From positions 2,542,001 through 2,606,000 of the forward strand of contig JAXLQR010000002.1 in the NCBI GenBank assembly GCA_046331545.1: a DNA stretch of 64,000 bases. Reading direction: 5' to 3'. The position numbers and the translations under genes are program-made. Every line of letters begins with the position of its first letter. Positions within the stretch are counted from its first letter, which is position 1. This DNA comes from JADJVL01 sp046331545. GTDB lineage: Bacteria > Acidobacteriota > Holophagae > Holophagales > Holophagaceae. Shown here one piece after another: positions 17,713 through 26,435 of the stretch. The notes under the pieces are model-generated. The model did not search any database and was not told the DNA's origin. It saw nothing but the letters and a program-made list of their open reading frames with translations.

Positions 17713-17937
17713 TCACCCCTGGGCGAGGAACTGTTCAGCCGTCATGCCGATGTCCTGGGCGATCTTGCGCAGCAGCGTGGGCGAGACGTCCCGTCCCGCG
17801 TGGAAAGGCACGGTCGTGCCCCGTCCGTCGGCGTGCCGGTATTGCACATGGGAGCCCCGCTGGCGGACGGCGACGAAGCCCAGGGCCTCCAGCCGTGCGG
17901 CGACCTCCCTGGGCCTCAGGACCGGCAGGTTGGACAC
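17713..17937 (-). CDS. hicA: HicA-family mRNA interferase toxin
   Basis: A 74-residue HicA toxin with the double-stranded RNA-binding-like fold and the catalytic His in RQRGSHVQYRHADG. The HicA hallmark TVPFHAGRDVSPTLLRKIAQ follows. It cleaves mRNA until bound by HicB. It lies 3 bp downstream of its antitoxin gene, in the hicB-hicA order. Confidence 0.88.
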   Translation of the reverse strand: MSNLPVLRPREVAARLEALGFVAVRQRGSHVQYRHADGRGTTVPFHAGRDVSPTLLRKIAQDIGMTAEQFLAQG

Positions 17938-17940
17938 GGC

Positions 17941-18150
17941 TCAGGCCACGCGGATCTTCTGGACGCCCACGAATTCGGTCTGCAGGTCCGGATCCCCGTC
18001 CTCCAGGAGCATCTCGATCACTTCCCGGAGGTTCCCGGTCAGCTCGTCCAGGCTCCCGCCCTGGGAGTGCGCGCCGGGCCAGCCGGGGACGTGGCCGACG
18101 AAGAGGCCGGTCTTCGGATCCTGCTCCACCACCATGTCGAAGGTCCGCAT
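17941..18150 (-). CDS. hicB: HicB-family antitoxin
   Basis: A 69-residue protein with the partial RNase H-like fold of HicB (MVVEQDPKTGLFVGHVPGWP, AHSQGGSLDELTGNLREVIE). It lacks the extra C-terminal DNA-binding domain of longer HicBs, so autoregulation may need the toxin or another factor. It precedes hicA and is translated first. Confidence 0.85.
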   Translation of the reverse strand: MRTFDMVVEQDPKTGLFVGHVPGWPGAHSQGGSLDELTGNLREVIEMLLEDGDPDLQTEFVGVQKIRVA

Positions 18151-18189
18151 GGCCGCCTCCCGCAGTCCATCAAGCTCCCGGGAAGGATA

Positions 18190-18729
18190 TCAGTCCTGCG
18201 CATTCGTCCCGAGCCGCAGCCGGAATCCGAACACCGGCAACCCCGCCTGCTCGAAGTCCAGGTCCTCGCGGCGCCGGAACCCCATGCCTTCGTACATCCG
18301 CCACGCGAGCGGCATGGCGCGGGTGGTGTGGAGGATGACCTGGCTCCGCCCTTGGTCCCGCGCGAGGTCGATGCAGGCGTGCGTGAGGGCCTTGCCGACC
18401 CCGAGGCCCCGCAGCCCGGGATCCACGCCCAGGAGGCGGATGCCCGCGGCGTCGCGTTCCTGGGTCGCGGTGCCGCCGCTGCCGTACTGGGCCATGTCGC
18501 CGAAGTACACGACGCCGCCGGCGAGGCGGCCCTCGGCCGTGCGCGCCACCAGCACCCGGGCGCCGGGCTTCGACGCGAAGCTGCCGATGTCCGCCAGCAT
18601 CGCGTAGTAGCCCGGCTGCTCTTCGGGCGTGGGGAAGCCCTCCAGGCCCGAGTAGGCCGAGACCAGCAGCCGGCCCAGCTCGGGTCCCTCCCCGGGAAGC
18701 AGGTCGCGGATCGTCAGGCGGGTGGTCAT
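18190..18729 (-). CDS. GNAT-family N-acetyltransferase
   Basis: A 179-residue acyl-CoA-dependent acetyltransferase. The acetyl-CoA pyrophosphate loop is seen in GVDPGLRGLGVGKALTHACI, and the fold ends with the usual MYEGMGF strand. The start at 18729 is chosen over a longer open frame because MTTRLTIRDLLPGEG is the typical first strand. Substrate unknown. It is divergent from the lanthipeptide-like precursor, with about 190 bp between them. Confidence 0.82.
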   Translation of the reverse strand: MTTRLTIRDLLPGEGPELGRLLVSAYSGLEGFPTPEEQPGYYAMLADIGSFASKPGARVLVARTAEGRLAGGVVYFGDMAQYGSGGTATQERDAAGIRLLGVDPGLRGLGVGKALTHACIDLARDQGRSQVILHTTRAMPLAWRMYEGMGFRRREDLDFEQAGLPVFGFRLRLGTNAQD

Positions 18730-18916
18730 GGGATCAGTCTCTCCGAACGGAAGGATCCCGGCGGCCCCGTCCATGGGAACGACGCCACCGTTCATGGGCC
18801 GGATCACGACCCTTCGTTCCTCCGGGATGCGGCGCCGGGCGGCCCTTCCCGCGAGCGTCGATGATGGGTTCTTCCCCCTGCGCCGCGCCTTCGCGGCCCC
18901 TTCCCAGGAGCCACCC

Positions 18917-19117
18917 ATGGCCACCTCCAAGAAGCTCGCCCTGCACAAGGAAACCCTGAAGGTCCTCCAGGCCCAGGAGTCCCTGGACCTCGTGGGCGGC
19001 CAGAAGCTCAGCGCCGGCACCGGCTGCCCCGACTACTGCATCCAGCCCGTGAGCATGTGGTACCAGACCTGCAACGCGTCCAACGTGCTGAAGAACTGCG
19101 CCACCATCACGCTCTGA
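18917..19117 (+). CDS. class I lanthipeptide-like RiPP precursor peptide (orphan)
   Basis: A 66-residue peptide gene with a strong AGGAG site 6 bp before the ATG. The leader has the KLxLxKETL pattern of class I lanthipeptide precursors (SKKLALHKETLKVL, residues 4-17) and a Gly-Gly at 27-28 that could mark cleavage. The remaining 38 residues hold four Cys (37, 41, 52, 61) and seven Ser/Thr, enough for several thioether rings (CPDYCIQPVS, then TCNAS, then CATITL). No LanB, LanC, LanM, protease or transporter lies in the window, so modification must occur in trans if it happens. A strong hairpin follows. An unmodified disulfide peptide or a bacteriocin-like peptide are alternatives. Confidence 0.72.
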   Translation: MATSKKLALHKETLKVLQAQESLDLVGGQKLSAGTGCPDYCIQPVSMWYQTCNASNVLKNCATITL

Positions 19118-19133
19118 GGCGGCCGGCCGTTCC

Positions 19134-19161
19134 GGGGCCCTGGCCGCGAGGCCAGGGCCCC
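19134..19161. terminator. strong hairpin terminator after the precursor peptide gene
   Basis: A perfect 12-bp stem, GGGGCCCTGGCC / GGCCAGGGCCCC, closed by the tetraloop GCGA, starts 17 bp after the precursor stop. It lies between convergent genes, so it can serve both. No T-run follows. Confidence 0.65.
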
Positions 19162-19183
19162 GTCCCCGTCCGGAGGGATGCCC

Positions 19184-19873
19184 TCAGCCCTGCAGGTGCG
19201 CCGAGAAGAGCGGCTCCACGTCCTTCAGCCACCGGTCCTTCAGCGCCACCGCCCCGAACTGGGCCAGCACGTCCAGCAGGATGAGGGCGTTGAGCCCGGC
19301 GTCGGTCTCGAAGGCGCTCTTGAGGCGCTCGGCGAAGGCGGCGTTCACCGCCTTCACGGCCTCGTAGCGGGGCAGGTAGCGGCTCAGGGTCCAGTCGGGC
19401 TCGAGGCCGTGGCACATGCGCACGTACTGGGCCGTGAGGTAGGTGGACACCGAGCGGATGGTGGTCTCGCGCTCGTTGGCGAAGGGCAGGTGGGTGAAGG
19501 CCATGGGCTTGAAGGCGTCCAGCACCGGACAGCCGCTGGTGGCCATGACGAGGCCCATGACGGACGTGATGCCCGTCTGCAGGTCGCCCTCGTGCACCGT
19601 GGTCCGTTCCGGCACGGTGGTGGTCACCGTCACCCGGTCGTAGGAATGGTCGGCGTGGAAGCGCGGGAGGACCTGGGCCAGGTTGAGGGCCACCGGGCAG
19701 TGGGGAGCGTCCTCGGCCTTCAGCGGGCAGCCCTCGCAGCGGTGGTGCTCCAGCCGCGTCCAGGCCGCGCCGTCCCGGCCCAGCGGCTCCAGGGCGAAGT
19801 CCTCGTCCCGGAAGCGGAGGGTGAAGGTCTCCGTGCGGCCGGACTCGAAGCGGAACGCGTAGGTGATCTCCAT
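19184..19873 (-). CDS. conserved protein of unknown function
   Basis: A 229-residue protein. It begins with a beta-rich domain (EITYAFRFESGRTETFTLRF), followed by a Cys cluster (HHRCEGCPLKAEDAPHCPVA, about residues 44-63) that could bind a metal. The C-terminal half is helical (VKAVNAAFAERLKSAFETDA). I believe similar proteins occur as hypothetical genes in related bacteria but cannot name the family with certainty. The start at 19873 follows a GGGAGC site. Confidence 0.55.
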   Translation of the reverse strand: MEITYAFRFESGRTETFTLRFRDEDFALEPLGRDGAAWTRLEHHRCEGCPLKAEDAPHCPVALNLAQVLPRFHADHSYDRVTVTTTVPERTTVHEGDLQTGITSVMGLVMATSGCPVLDAFKPMAFTHLPFANERETTIRSVSTYLTAQYVRMCHGLEPDWTLSRYLPRYEAVKAVNAAFAERLKSAFETDAGLNALILLDVLAQFGAVALKDRWLKDVEPLFSAHLQG

Positions 19874-19983
19874 GGCTGCTCCCGCGCGGAGTGCCGCCGC
19901 CGTGGGTCCAGGGTAGGCGCGGGGGGCGGGCGGCGGAAGGGCGGCCCGACGGTCCGCGGCCGGGGAAGGTGAAGGCGCGGTCC

Positions 19984-20370
19984 TCATGCCGGCGGCGCGG
20001 AGGCGAAAGTCTGCACCTGGATCTGGTCCCCCGCCACCACGAAGGTGTCCACCCCCAGCTCCACCCAGGGCCGGGCCTCCCAGAGCAGGAAGCCCACGGC
20101 GCCGGTGCTCTCCAGCCGGCGGACCCGGAAGGCCTCCAGGAAGCCCCGGGGCAGGTCCTTCAGGAAGACGCCGAAGAAGGCGCGGATCTCGGCGCGGCCC
20201 CGGCGGGGGCCGTCGGAGAGGAAGAGCGTGGCGTCCTCGGCGTAGTCCGCGAGGAGGCCGTCCAGGTCCAGGCGCCGGAAGGCGTCCAGGTGGCGCGCCA
20301 TGGCCGCGGCGGCGGGGTCCGCCGCGGGCAGGCGCAGGGAGTCGGGCAGGGCGACGCGGGGCTCGGGCAT
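19984..20370 (-). CDS. SnoaL-like/NTF2-like protein
   Basis: A 128-residue cone-shaped NTF2-like fold. LDAFRRLDLDGLLADYAEDA then TLFLSDGPRRGRAEIRAFF is the standard N-terminus of SnoaL-like proteins, and VELGVDTFVVAGDQIQVQTF gives the last strands. Members are small hydrolases, isomerases or binding proteins. It begins 2 bp after the methyltransferase gene and is clearly in the same operon. Confidence 0.78.
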   Translation of the reverse strand: MPEPRVALPDSLRLPAADPAAAAMARHLDAFRRLDLDGLLADYAEDATLFLSDGPRRGRAEIRAFFGVFLKDLPRGFLEAFRVRRLESTGAVGFLLWEARPWVELGVDTFVVAGDQIQVQTFASAPPA

Positions 20371-20372
20371 GG

Positions 20373-21194
20373 TCAGGCCGCCCGGGTGACGACCACCTCG
20401 AGGTACTCGCTGGGGAGCACGAGGGTGCCATCGGTGGCGCGGTTGCCCCGGCGCAGCAGGTCCAGCAGCTCCTCGGTGAAGGCGGCCTCCACCGCCGGAT
20501 TCGCCGCCAGCGCCGCGTAGGCCTTGTGGAGGGGGCCGTAGGTGGCCCGGAAGACCGCCACGAAGTGCTCGGGGGAGCGGTAGCGGAAGGTGAAGTGGCG
20601 GTTCAGCGCCCTCACGTCCCCCGCGTCGCCGAAGAGCTGCTCCAGGTGGGAGCGCAGGCCCCACAGCGCGGGCGACTTCAGCCCGGGCGCCGGCGGGAGG
20701 TAGCGGCCGAGGGTCTTGAAGAGCTGGCCGACGAAGCCTTCGGGGGTCCAGTTCGCGAGGCCGATGCGGCCGCCGGGACGCACCACCCGCGCGAGCTCCG
20801 CGGCGGCCTTGGCGTGGTCCGGCGCGAACATCACGCCGAAGGTGGAGAGGGCCACGTCGAATTCCCCGTCCGCGAAGGGCAGGTCCTCGGCGTCCGCCTC
20901 CTGGAAGCGCACCGGCAGGCCCTCGGCCTCGGCCCGGCGGCGGCCGGCCTCCAGCAGGGCGGGCACGTAGTCCGTGGAGACCACGTCGGCGTAGCGGCGG
21001 GCGGCGGCCAGGGTGGCGTTGCCGTTGCCGGCGGCCACGTCGAGCACCCGGGAGCCCGCGCGCAGGTCGAGGGTCTCGCAGAGGCTTTCGCCGACGCCCT
21101 GGAGGGTGGTGCCGACCACGGCATAGTCGCCGGAGGCCCAGGTGGCCTGCTGGCGCGCCTTGAGGGCGGGAAGGTCGAGGGTGGGGGTGAGCAT
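20373..21194 (-). CDS. class I SAM-dependent methyltransferase
   Basis: A 273-residue methyltransferase of the UbiE/Methyltransf_11 type. Motif I is RVLDVAAGNGNATLAAA (about residues 46-62), the acidic end of strand 2 is VVSTDYV, and motif IV/post lies around DVALSTFGVMFAPDHAKAAA. The start at 21194 (LTPTLDLPALKARQQATW) follows a GGAGC site. Substrate unknown. Its partner downstream is the SnoaL-like gene. It is divergent from the winged-helix regulator. Confidence 0.83.
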   Translation of the reverse strand: MLTPTLDLPALKARQQATWASGDYAVVGTTLQGVGESLCETLDLRAGSRVLDVAAGNGNATLAAARRYADVVSTDYVPALLEAGRRRAEAEGLPVRFQEADAEDLPFADGEFDVALSTFGVMFAPDHAKAAAELARVVRPGGRIGLANWTPEGFVGQLFKTLGRYLPPAPGLKSPALWGLRSHLEQLFGDAGDVRALNRHFTFRYRSPEHFVAVFRATYGPLHKAYAALAANPAVEAAFTEELLDLLRRGNRATDGTLVLPSEYLEVVVTRAA

Positions 21195-21349
21195 GGGGGC
21201 TCCGAAGGAGGGGGTGGAGGGGCGCGGTGGCATACTGGCCACCGCCGTTCCGCCGGGGCCTTCCCGGCGTTCCATCACCATCCGCCCAGGGGCCCCGTCA
21301 TGCTTGGAGACCGCTTGGAGATTTCCTGGAGATTCCCGGAGGAGGGCCG

Positions 21350-22942
21350 GTGATCCACCGCTTCAGGCCCTTCGAGCTGGACCTGGACCGCGTGGAGCTG
21401 CGCCGCGGCGGCGAGCCCGTGCCCGTGGAGCCCCAGGTCTTCGCGCTCATCGCCCTGCTGGTGGAGGAGGCCCCGAAGCTGGTGACCCGGGAGGCCCTCG
21501 TGGCGCGGGTCTGGGAGGGGCGCATCGTCTCCGACGCGGCCCTGAGCAGCCGCATCAAGTCCGCGCGGCGGGCCCTGGACGACGACGGCGTGACCCAGCG
21601 GGTGATCCGCACCGTGCACGGCCAGGGCTTCCGGTTCGTGGCCGCGCTGGAGCCGGCCGGCCCGGCGATCCCGGCGCCGGGGGGCGCGAACCCGGGCCCC
21701 GACCCGGGCGAGGCCCTGCGGCGGGAGGTGCTGGCGCGGCCCGTCCTCGCGGTGCTGCCCTTCGCCCTGGAGGGCGGCAGCCCCGAGGAGGCCTACTTCG
21801 TGGACGGGCTCACGGAGGAGGTCATCGGCGAGCTGGCCTCCTGGCGCTGGTTCCCCGTGCTCTCCCGCGCCTCCGCCTTCGACCCCCGCCACGCGGACCT
21901 GCCCGCCGCCGCCCGGGCCCGGGCCCTGGGCGCGCGCTACGCGCTGGTGGGGCGGCTGCGCCGGGGGGCCGCCGGGGCGCGCCTCGCCCTGGAGCTCCTC
22001 GACGCGGAGACCGCCACCCAGCTCTGGTCGGGCCGCTTCGACTGCGCCGGGCCGGAACTGCCGGGCCTCCAGGAGGCCATCGCCGCGGAGGTGCTCCGCC
22101 AGATCGCCCCCGAGCTCACGTCGGCGGAGACCCGCCGGGTCATGCGCACCCGCCCCGAGGACCTCAGCGCCTGGGACCTCGCCTTGAAGGGCCTCTGGCA
22201 CTTCCATCGCGGCGGGCCGGAGGAGGCCGCCGAGGCGATGCGCGTGCTGGAAGCGGCCACTCGGGCGGATCCCGGCTTCGCCCTGCCCTGGAGCCTCATC
22301 GCCCTCACGCGCTTCGAGGCGGCCCTGCGGGGCTGGACCGGCGGCGCCAAGGGCGCCATCAAGGACGCCTTCCGGGAGATGCTGGCCGCCGCCTCCCGGG
22401 CCACGGCCCTGGACCCCAGCGGCTGGATGGGGCATGCCCTCATGGCCGCCGGGGAGCTGTGGACGAACTACGCCTTCCCCCGGGCGCGCCACCACGCCAA
22501 CCGCGCCCTGGAGCTCAATCCCAGCGCCTCCCTGGCCTACCACTTCTCGGGCTGCATCCACGGCTTCGCGGGGGACCTGGCCTCGGCCACGGCCCAGCAG
22601 GAGGTCGTGTTCCGGGTGGACCCCGCCTACCCCCACCGCGACGTGGTGGAGGCGGACCTCGGCCTGTGGCGGCTCCTCGAAGGGGACCTGGACCGGGCCG
22701 CGCGGCACCTGGACGAGGCCCTGGGCCTCAACCCGGCCAACGTGCGCGCCAAGCAGCGCCAGATCGTCCTGGCGGGCCTGGCCGGAGACGCGACCCTCGC
22801 CCGGACCGCCCTGGAGGATCTCGCCGCCCTCAGCGGCCTGCCCGACGAGGCCTACTGGCGGGCCAGCTACCCCTTCCAGGACCCCGCCCACGCGGCGCGC
22901 TTCCAGGCGGGACTCGCGGCCGCGGGCGTGGCCTTCGGCTGA
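21350..22942 (+). CDS. winged-helix (CadC/OmpR-type) regulator with TolB-like and TPR domains
   Basis: A 530-residue protein starting at a GTG with a strong GGAGGAGG site. Residues 1-100 are an OmpR/CadC-type winged helix (FELDLDRVELRRGGEPVPVE, VSDAALSSRIKSARRALDD, VIRTVHGQGFRFV). Residues about 125-290 are a TolB-like domain (VLAVLPFALEGGSPEEAYFV, DGLTEEVIGEL), and 300-520 form TPR-like helices. There is no transmembrane helix, unlike CadC. Such one-component regulators are common in Acidobacteriota and Proteobacteria. The divergent methyltransferase pair may be its target. Confidence 0.82.
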   Translation: MIHRFRPFELDLDRVELRRGGEPVPVEPQVFALIALLVEEAPKLVTREALVARVWEGRIVSDAALSSRIKSARRALDDDGVTQRVIRTVHGQGFRFVAALEPAGPAIPAPGGANPGPDPGEALRREVLARPVLAVLPFALEGGSPEEAYFVDGLTEEVIGELASWRWFPVLSRASAFDPRHADLPAAARARALGARYALVGRLRRGAAGARLALELLDAETATQLWSGRFDCAGPELPGLQEAIAAEVLRQIAPELTSAETRRVMRTRPEDLSAWDLALKGLWHFHRGGPEEAAEAMRVLEAATRADPGFALPWSLIALTRFEAALRGWTGGAKGAIKDAFREMLAAASRATALDPSGWMGHALMAAGELWTNYAFPRARHHANRALELNPSASLAYHFSGCIHGFAGDLASATAQQEVVFRVDPAYPHRDVVEADLGLWRLLEGDLDRAARHLDEALGLNPANVRAKQRQIVLAGLAGDATLARTALEDLAALSGLPDEAYWRASYPFQDPAHAARFQAGLAAAGVAFG

Positions 22943-22946
22943 AGCC

Positions 22947-24515
22947 CTACTGCTTGCCCCGCGCCAGCCGCGCCTGCTGCTCCTCCAGGGCCGCCCGCCG
23001 GGCGCCGCCCCGGCCCTTCTCGCGGCCGGCGTCGTGCCGGGCCAGGGCGAGCTGGGTGGCGGCGGGCAGGCTGCAGGTGAAGGTCCACCGGTCCGCCTGG
23101 AAGGCCACCGCGAGGCCGAAGGGCGGCGCCTCCGGGGGCTCGGGCTCCACGGGGCAGCGGTCCCGGAGGTCGGGGTCCAGGCCCTCGCGCTCCTCGTTGA
23201 GGCGCCGGGCCTCGGCGAGCCAGAGGGCCCGCGGGTTCTCGAAGGCGTAGAAGGCGGCGCCGGAGGGCAGGCGGCCGGCGGCCTCCCGGAGCGCCTCGTC
23301 CTCGGTCAGGACGCCGGAGAGGCCGGGCCCTTCCGCGACGGGGCCCACCCGCCAGCCCCGGTCGCCGGACTGGAGGAAGGGGATGGCGCGGGTGCCCAGG
23401 GGGCCCTGGTCCGGGTCCGGGAGGTTCAGGGTGAAGGCGTCGCGATCCTCCACGCGGCCCGCGTCCAGGGAGGCGAGGGCGGTCTTGGCGCCTTCCCCGC
23501 CCGCCGGGACCGAGGTGGCGGCGGCCCGGGCCAGGGCGTCCCGGAAGGCCTCGCGGTCCCGGGTGTCCAGCCGCAGGGCCTCGGGCTCGGGGAGGGCCGA
23601 GCGCAGGAGGCCGAAGCCCGTCACCTCCCGCTGGGCCGCGTCCAGGGCGCGGTCCAGGGCGGGAGGCAGGTGCTCGGGGCGCCAGGCCCTCAGCTCGGCG
23701 AAGGCCCCCAGCCAGCGCGGCGGCAGGCAGCCTCCCATGGCCAGGCTCCAGGGGCGGGGCGGAAGGTCGGCGAGGCCCCAGGCCTCGGCCCGGCCCAGCC
23801 CGGGAAGCACGGCCTCGAGGTCGGGCTTCGGGCGCCCCGCCATCACGAGCAGGGCGTCGCCGCTGGGGTCGAGGGCGAGGCTGAGGGCCGCGTCCCGGGA
23901 GTCCCGGGAGGCCACCGCCAGCAGCGCGCGGAAGGCCTCGGGGACCGGGAAGGGGGCGAGGGCGTCCAGAGCCTCGGCGGCGCGGGCGGGGTCGGCGCCC
24001 CACACGGCGAGGTCCCCCTGGTCGAGCACGTCGTCGAGGGGCGCGACGACGGGTCCGGCGCCGGGGCGCAGGGCCTCGGCCCACGCGGTCTGGCGGCTCT
24101 CGTCGGCCACCACCGACCAGCCCCGCCGGGCGCCCAGCAGGTAGCCCTTGCCCTGGTGGTAGAAGCGCCAGCCGCCGTCGGCGGGCAGCGCCTCCAGCTT
24201 CTCGGCGAGGGCGGCGGCGTCGGTGGCGAGGAAGAGCACGGCGCCCCGGTCGAGGGTGACCCGGGCCACGCCGCCGGCGGGCTTGGGCAGCTTGGGCAGC
24301 GCGAACTCGGGGCCGAGCAGCGCGAGGGCGGAGACGCGGGCGTGGAGTCGGCCCTGGAGGGCCTGGAGCTTGAGGGGGGCGAGGACGGGGTCGTGGAGGA
24401 CCACCACCTGCCGCGTGCGGGCGGGCAGGGCCTGGGCCAGGGGGACCGGTCCCTGTTGGGCGGCGAGGGCGGCCGCGCACGTGGCGGCGAGGCAGCCGGG
24501 CGCGGGCAGCTTCAC
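22947..24515 (-). CDS. exported protein of unknown function in the acpS operon
   Basis: A 522-residue protein from a GTG that overlaps the acpS stop (GTGA) and follows GGAGG. The first 22 residues (LPAPGCLAATCAAALAAQ) look like a signal peptide. The rest alternates helices and strands with no motif I recognise. It has an Arg/Lys/Gln-rich tail. No function can be given. Confidence 0.55.
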   Translation of the reverse strand: MKLPAPGCLAATCAAALAAQQGPVPLAQALPARTRQVVVLHDPVLAPLKLQALQGRLHARVSALALLGPEFALPKLPKPAGGVARVTLDRGAVLFLATDAAALAEKLEALPADGGWRFYHQGKGYLLGARRGWSVVADESRQTAWAEALRPGAGPVVAPLDDVLDQGDLAVWGADPARAAEALDALAPFPVPEAFRALLAVASRDSRDAALSLALDPSGDALLVMAGRPKPDLEAVLPGLGRAEAWGLADLPPRPWSLAMGGCLPPRWLGAFAELRAWRPEHLPPALDRALDAAQREVTGFGLLRSALPEPEALRLDTRDREAFRDALARAAATSVPAGGEGAKTALASLDAGRVEDRDAFTLNLPDPDQGPLGTRAIPFLQSGDRGWRVGPVAEGPGLSGVLTEDEALREAAGRLPSGAAFYAFENPRALWLAEARRLNEEREGLDPDLRDRCPVEPEPPEAPPFGLAVAFQADRWTFTCSLPAATQLALARHDAGREKGRGGARRAALEEQQARLARGKQ

Positions 24516-24883
24516 GGGCCCTCCAGGATGACGGTGGCGAAGGCGATGCCGTGGTCGTGGGCCACGGTGGCGTGGATGCGCGCGACGCCCCGGGCCGCCA
24601 GCAGCTCCGCGAGGGAGCCTTCCGCCCGGGCCCGCCCGTTCACGTAGCGCAGCGCCTTCCAGGACCAGCCGTCGAGCCCCGTCCCCAGCGCCTTCCCGAA
24701 GGCCTCCCGCAGCGCCCAGCGGCCGGCGAGGCGTTCCGCGAGGCGGTCGCGGTTGCCCGCCAGGAGGTAGGCCGCCTCGTCGGGGTGGAGGATCTTCGCC
24801 GCGCACTTCTCCGGCCCGAAGCGTTCGATCAGGTGGACCCAGCGGGCGGTGGGCGTGAGGTCGGAGCCGAGGCCCACGATCAT
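24512..24883 (-). CDS. acpS: holo-[acyl-carrier-protein] synthase
   Basis: A 123-residue AcpS-type phosphopantetheinyl transferase that moves 4'-phosphopantetheine from CoA to acyl carrier protein. The metal-binding Asp is in GLGSDLTPTARW. The second motif is RLAGRWALREAFGKALGTGL (W-x-x-R/K-E-A-x-x-K), and HATVAHDHGIAFATVIL closes the fold. Length is standard. It overlaps both neighbours by four bases, so translation is coupled. Confidence 0.9.
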   Translation of the reverse strand: MIVGLGSDLTPTARWVHLIERFGPEKCAAKILHPDEAAYLLAGNRDRLAERLAGRWALREAFGKALGTGLDGWSWKALRYVNGRARAEGSLAELLAARGVARIHATVAHDHGIAFATVILEGP

Positions 24884-25380
24884 GCGAAGGACTCCAGCTC
24901 CAGCGCGAACCACCGGTCGCACCCGTGGTGCCCCGTGTTCCCCATGGGCGCGCACAGGGTCTGGAAGCCGACCTTCCGGTACAGCTTCTGCGCGGCGTCC
25001 ATGCCGGTGAGCGTCTCCAGGTAGCAGGTCCGGTAGCCGAGCGCCTTCGCCACCTTCAGACAGTGGCGCAGCAGGGCCTCGCCGGTGCCGGTGCCCCGGG
25101 CCTCGGGGAGGAAGTACATCTTCTTCAGCTCGCAGACGCCCTCGGGGCCGCCGTCCAGTTTCGCGATCCCGCCGCCGCCGAGGACGCGGCCCTGGCCGTC
25201 TTCCACCACGAAGTAGGCCGCGCCGGGCACGGAATAGGCCGCGCTCATGGCGTTTACTTCCGGATCGTGGATCGCGAAGCCGGGGCCGTCGGCGCCGAAG
25301 GCGGGCATCACCGTGCGGATGATGGACACCACCGCGGCGTCGTCGGCGGGGCGGATAGGGCGGAAGGACAGGGCGGGCAT
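24880..25380 (-). CDS. GNAT-family N-acetyltransferase
   Basis: A 166-residue acetyltransferase. The acetyl-CoA loop is FLPEARGTGTGEALLRHCLK, preceded by CELKKMYFLP. The end, LYRKVGFQTLCAPMGNTGHH then GCDRWFALEL, matches a subgroup of GNATs often annotated as amino-acid or small-molecule acetyltransferases. First gene of the acpS operon. Confidence 0.83.
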   Translation of the reverse strand: MPALSFRPIRPADDAAVVSIIRTVMPAFGADGPGFAIHDPEVNAMSAAYSVPGAAYFVVEDGQGRVLGGGGIAKLDGGPEGVCELKKMYFLPEARGTGTGEALLRHCLKVAKALGYRTCYLETLTGMDAAQKLYRKVGFQTLCAPMGNTGHHGCDRWFALELESFA

Positions 25381-25497
25381 GGGCCCATTGAAACCCTGAA
25401 CCGTCCCGAAGGGAATGAGGGCCTGGCGGCTGACGCTTTGTCAGGACCTGCACCGGCGGGGTCCGGGTGCCCGATGATGGCTCCCCAAGGAGGCCTC

Positions 25498-26370
25498 ATG
25501 ACCAGCGTCGACGTCGAGATCATCCGGGCCTTCGTGGACGGCGCGGAAGGCGGCAATCCGGCGGGCTTCGTCCTCGACGGCGACGCCTTCACGCCGGACC
25601 AGCGCCAGCGCATCGCCGCGGCCCTGGGCCTGTCGGAGACCGCCTTCGTCACGGCCTCGCCGGCGGCGGACGTGGCCCTCGTCTTCCACACGCCCACGAA
25701 GGCCATCCCCCACTGCGGCCATGCCACCGTGGCGGCCTTCTCCCGGCTCTGGGAGCTGGGGCGCCTCACCGGCAAGGAAGCCACGAACGCCACCGTGGAC
25801 GGCGTGCGCCGGCTCTTCCGCGAGGACGGCGCCGTGTTCATGGAGCAGGTGGCGCCTGCGCTGCGTCCCCTTCCCGCCTCCGGCGAGGCGACGCCGGCGG
25901 CGGTCCTCGCCGCCCTGGGCCTCGGCGCCGGCGACCTGCTCCCGGGCTTCGCGCCCGTCCTCGCCCACAACGGCAACGGCCTGCTCCTCGTGCCCCTGAA
26001 GGCGGCGTCCAGCCTGCCGCGGCTCGCCCCGGACCTGGACGCCATCGCCCGCATCAGCGAGGCGGAGCGGCTCATCGGCTTCTACGTCTTCGCCCCCACG
26101 CCGGAGGGCCCCCGGGACGCGGAGGTGCGCATGTTCGCCCCCGCCTTCGGCATCCCCGAGGAGGCCGCCACCGGCATGATGGCGGGGCCCCTGGGCTGGT
26201 GGCTTCACCACGTCCTCGGCCGGAGGGAGACCGCCTTCGTCATCAGCCAGGGCCGCTTCATGGACCCGCCCTCCCCGAGCCTGCTGCACGTCGTCCTCGA
26301 GGGTGCGGGCCTGAAGGTGGGAGGCCAGGCGCGGCTCGTGGAGCGGCGGACGGTGCGGATCGAAGGCTGA
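25498..26370 (+). CDS. PhzF-family isomerase/epimerase
   Basis: A 290-residue diaminopimelate-epimerase-like fold protein. The start motif is EIIRAFVDGAEGGNPAGFVL. The conserved Glu is in GLSETAFV (about residue 45). HCGHATVAAF and the late EEAATGMMAGPLGWWL complete the PhzF signature. A strong AAGGAGG sits 5 bp before the ATG at 25498, so the longer open frame upstream is not used. Family members isomerise small metabolites. The substrate is unknown. It stands alone, upstream of a hairpin. Confidence 0.87.
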   Translation: MTSVDVEIIRAFVDGAEGGNPAGFVLDGDAFTPDQRQRIAAALGLSETAFVTASPAADVALVFHTPTKAIPHCGHATVAAFSRLWELGRLTGKEATNATVDGVRRLFREDGAVFMEQVAPALRPLPASGEATPAAVLAALGLGAGDLLPGFAPVLAHNGNGLLLVPLKAASSLPRLAPDLDAIARISEAERLIGFYVFAPTPEGPRDAEVRMFAPAFGIPEEAATGMMAGPLGWWLHHVLGRRETAFVISQGRFMDPPSPSLLHVVLEGAGLKVGGQARLVERRTVRIEG

Positions 26371-26435
26371 TGGATCCAACCGGGCCGGGTCGTGGCGGTC
26401 GACCGGCCCAGAGGCGGGCTGCCGGCCCGATGGCC

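Noticed and set aside
18190..19873. Lanthionine synthetase genes around the precursor peptide
   Set aside because: The neighbours are an acetyltransferase and an unknown protein without dehydratase or cyclase motifs. None is found elsewhere in the window either.
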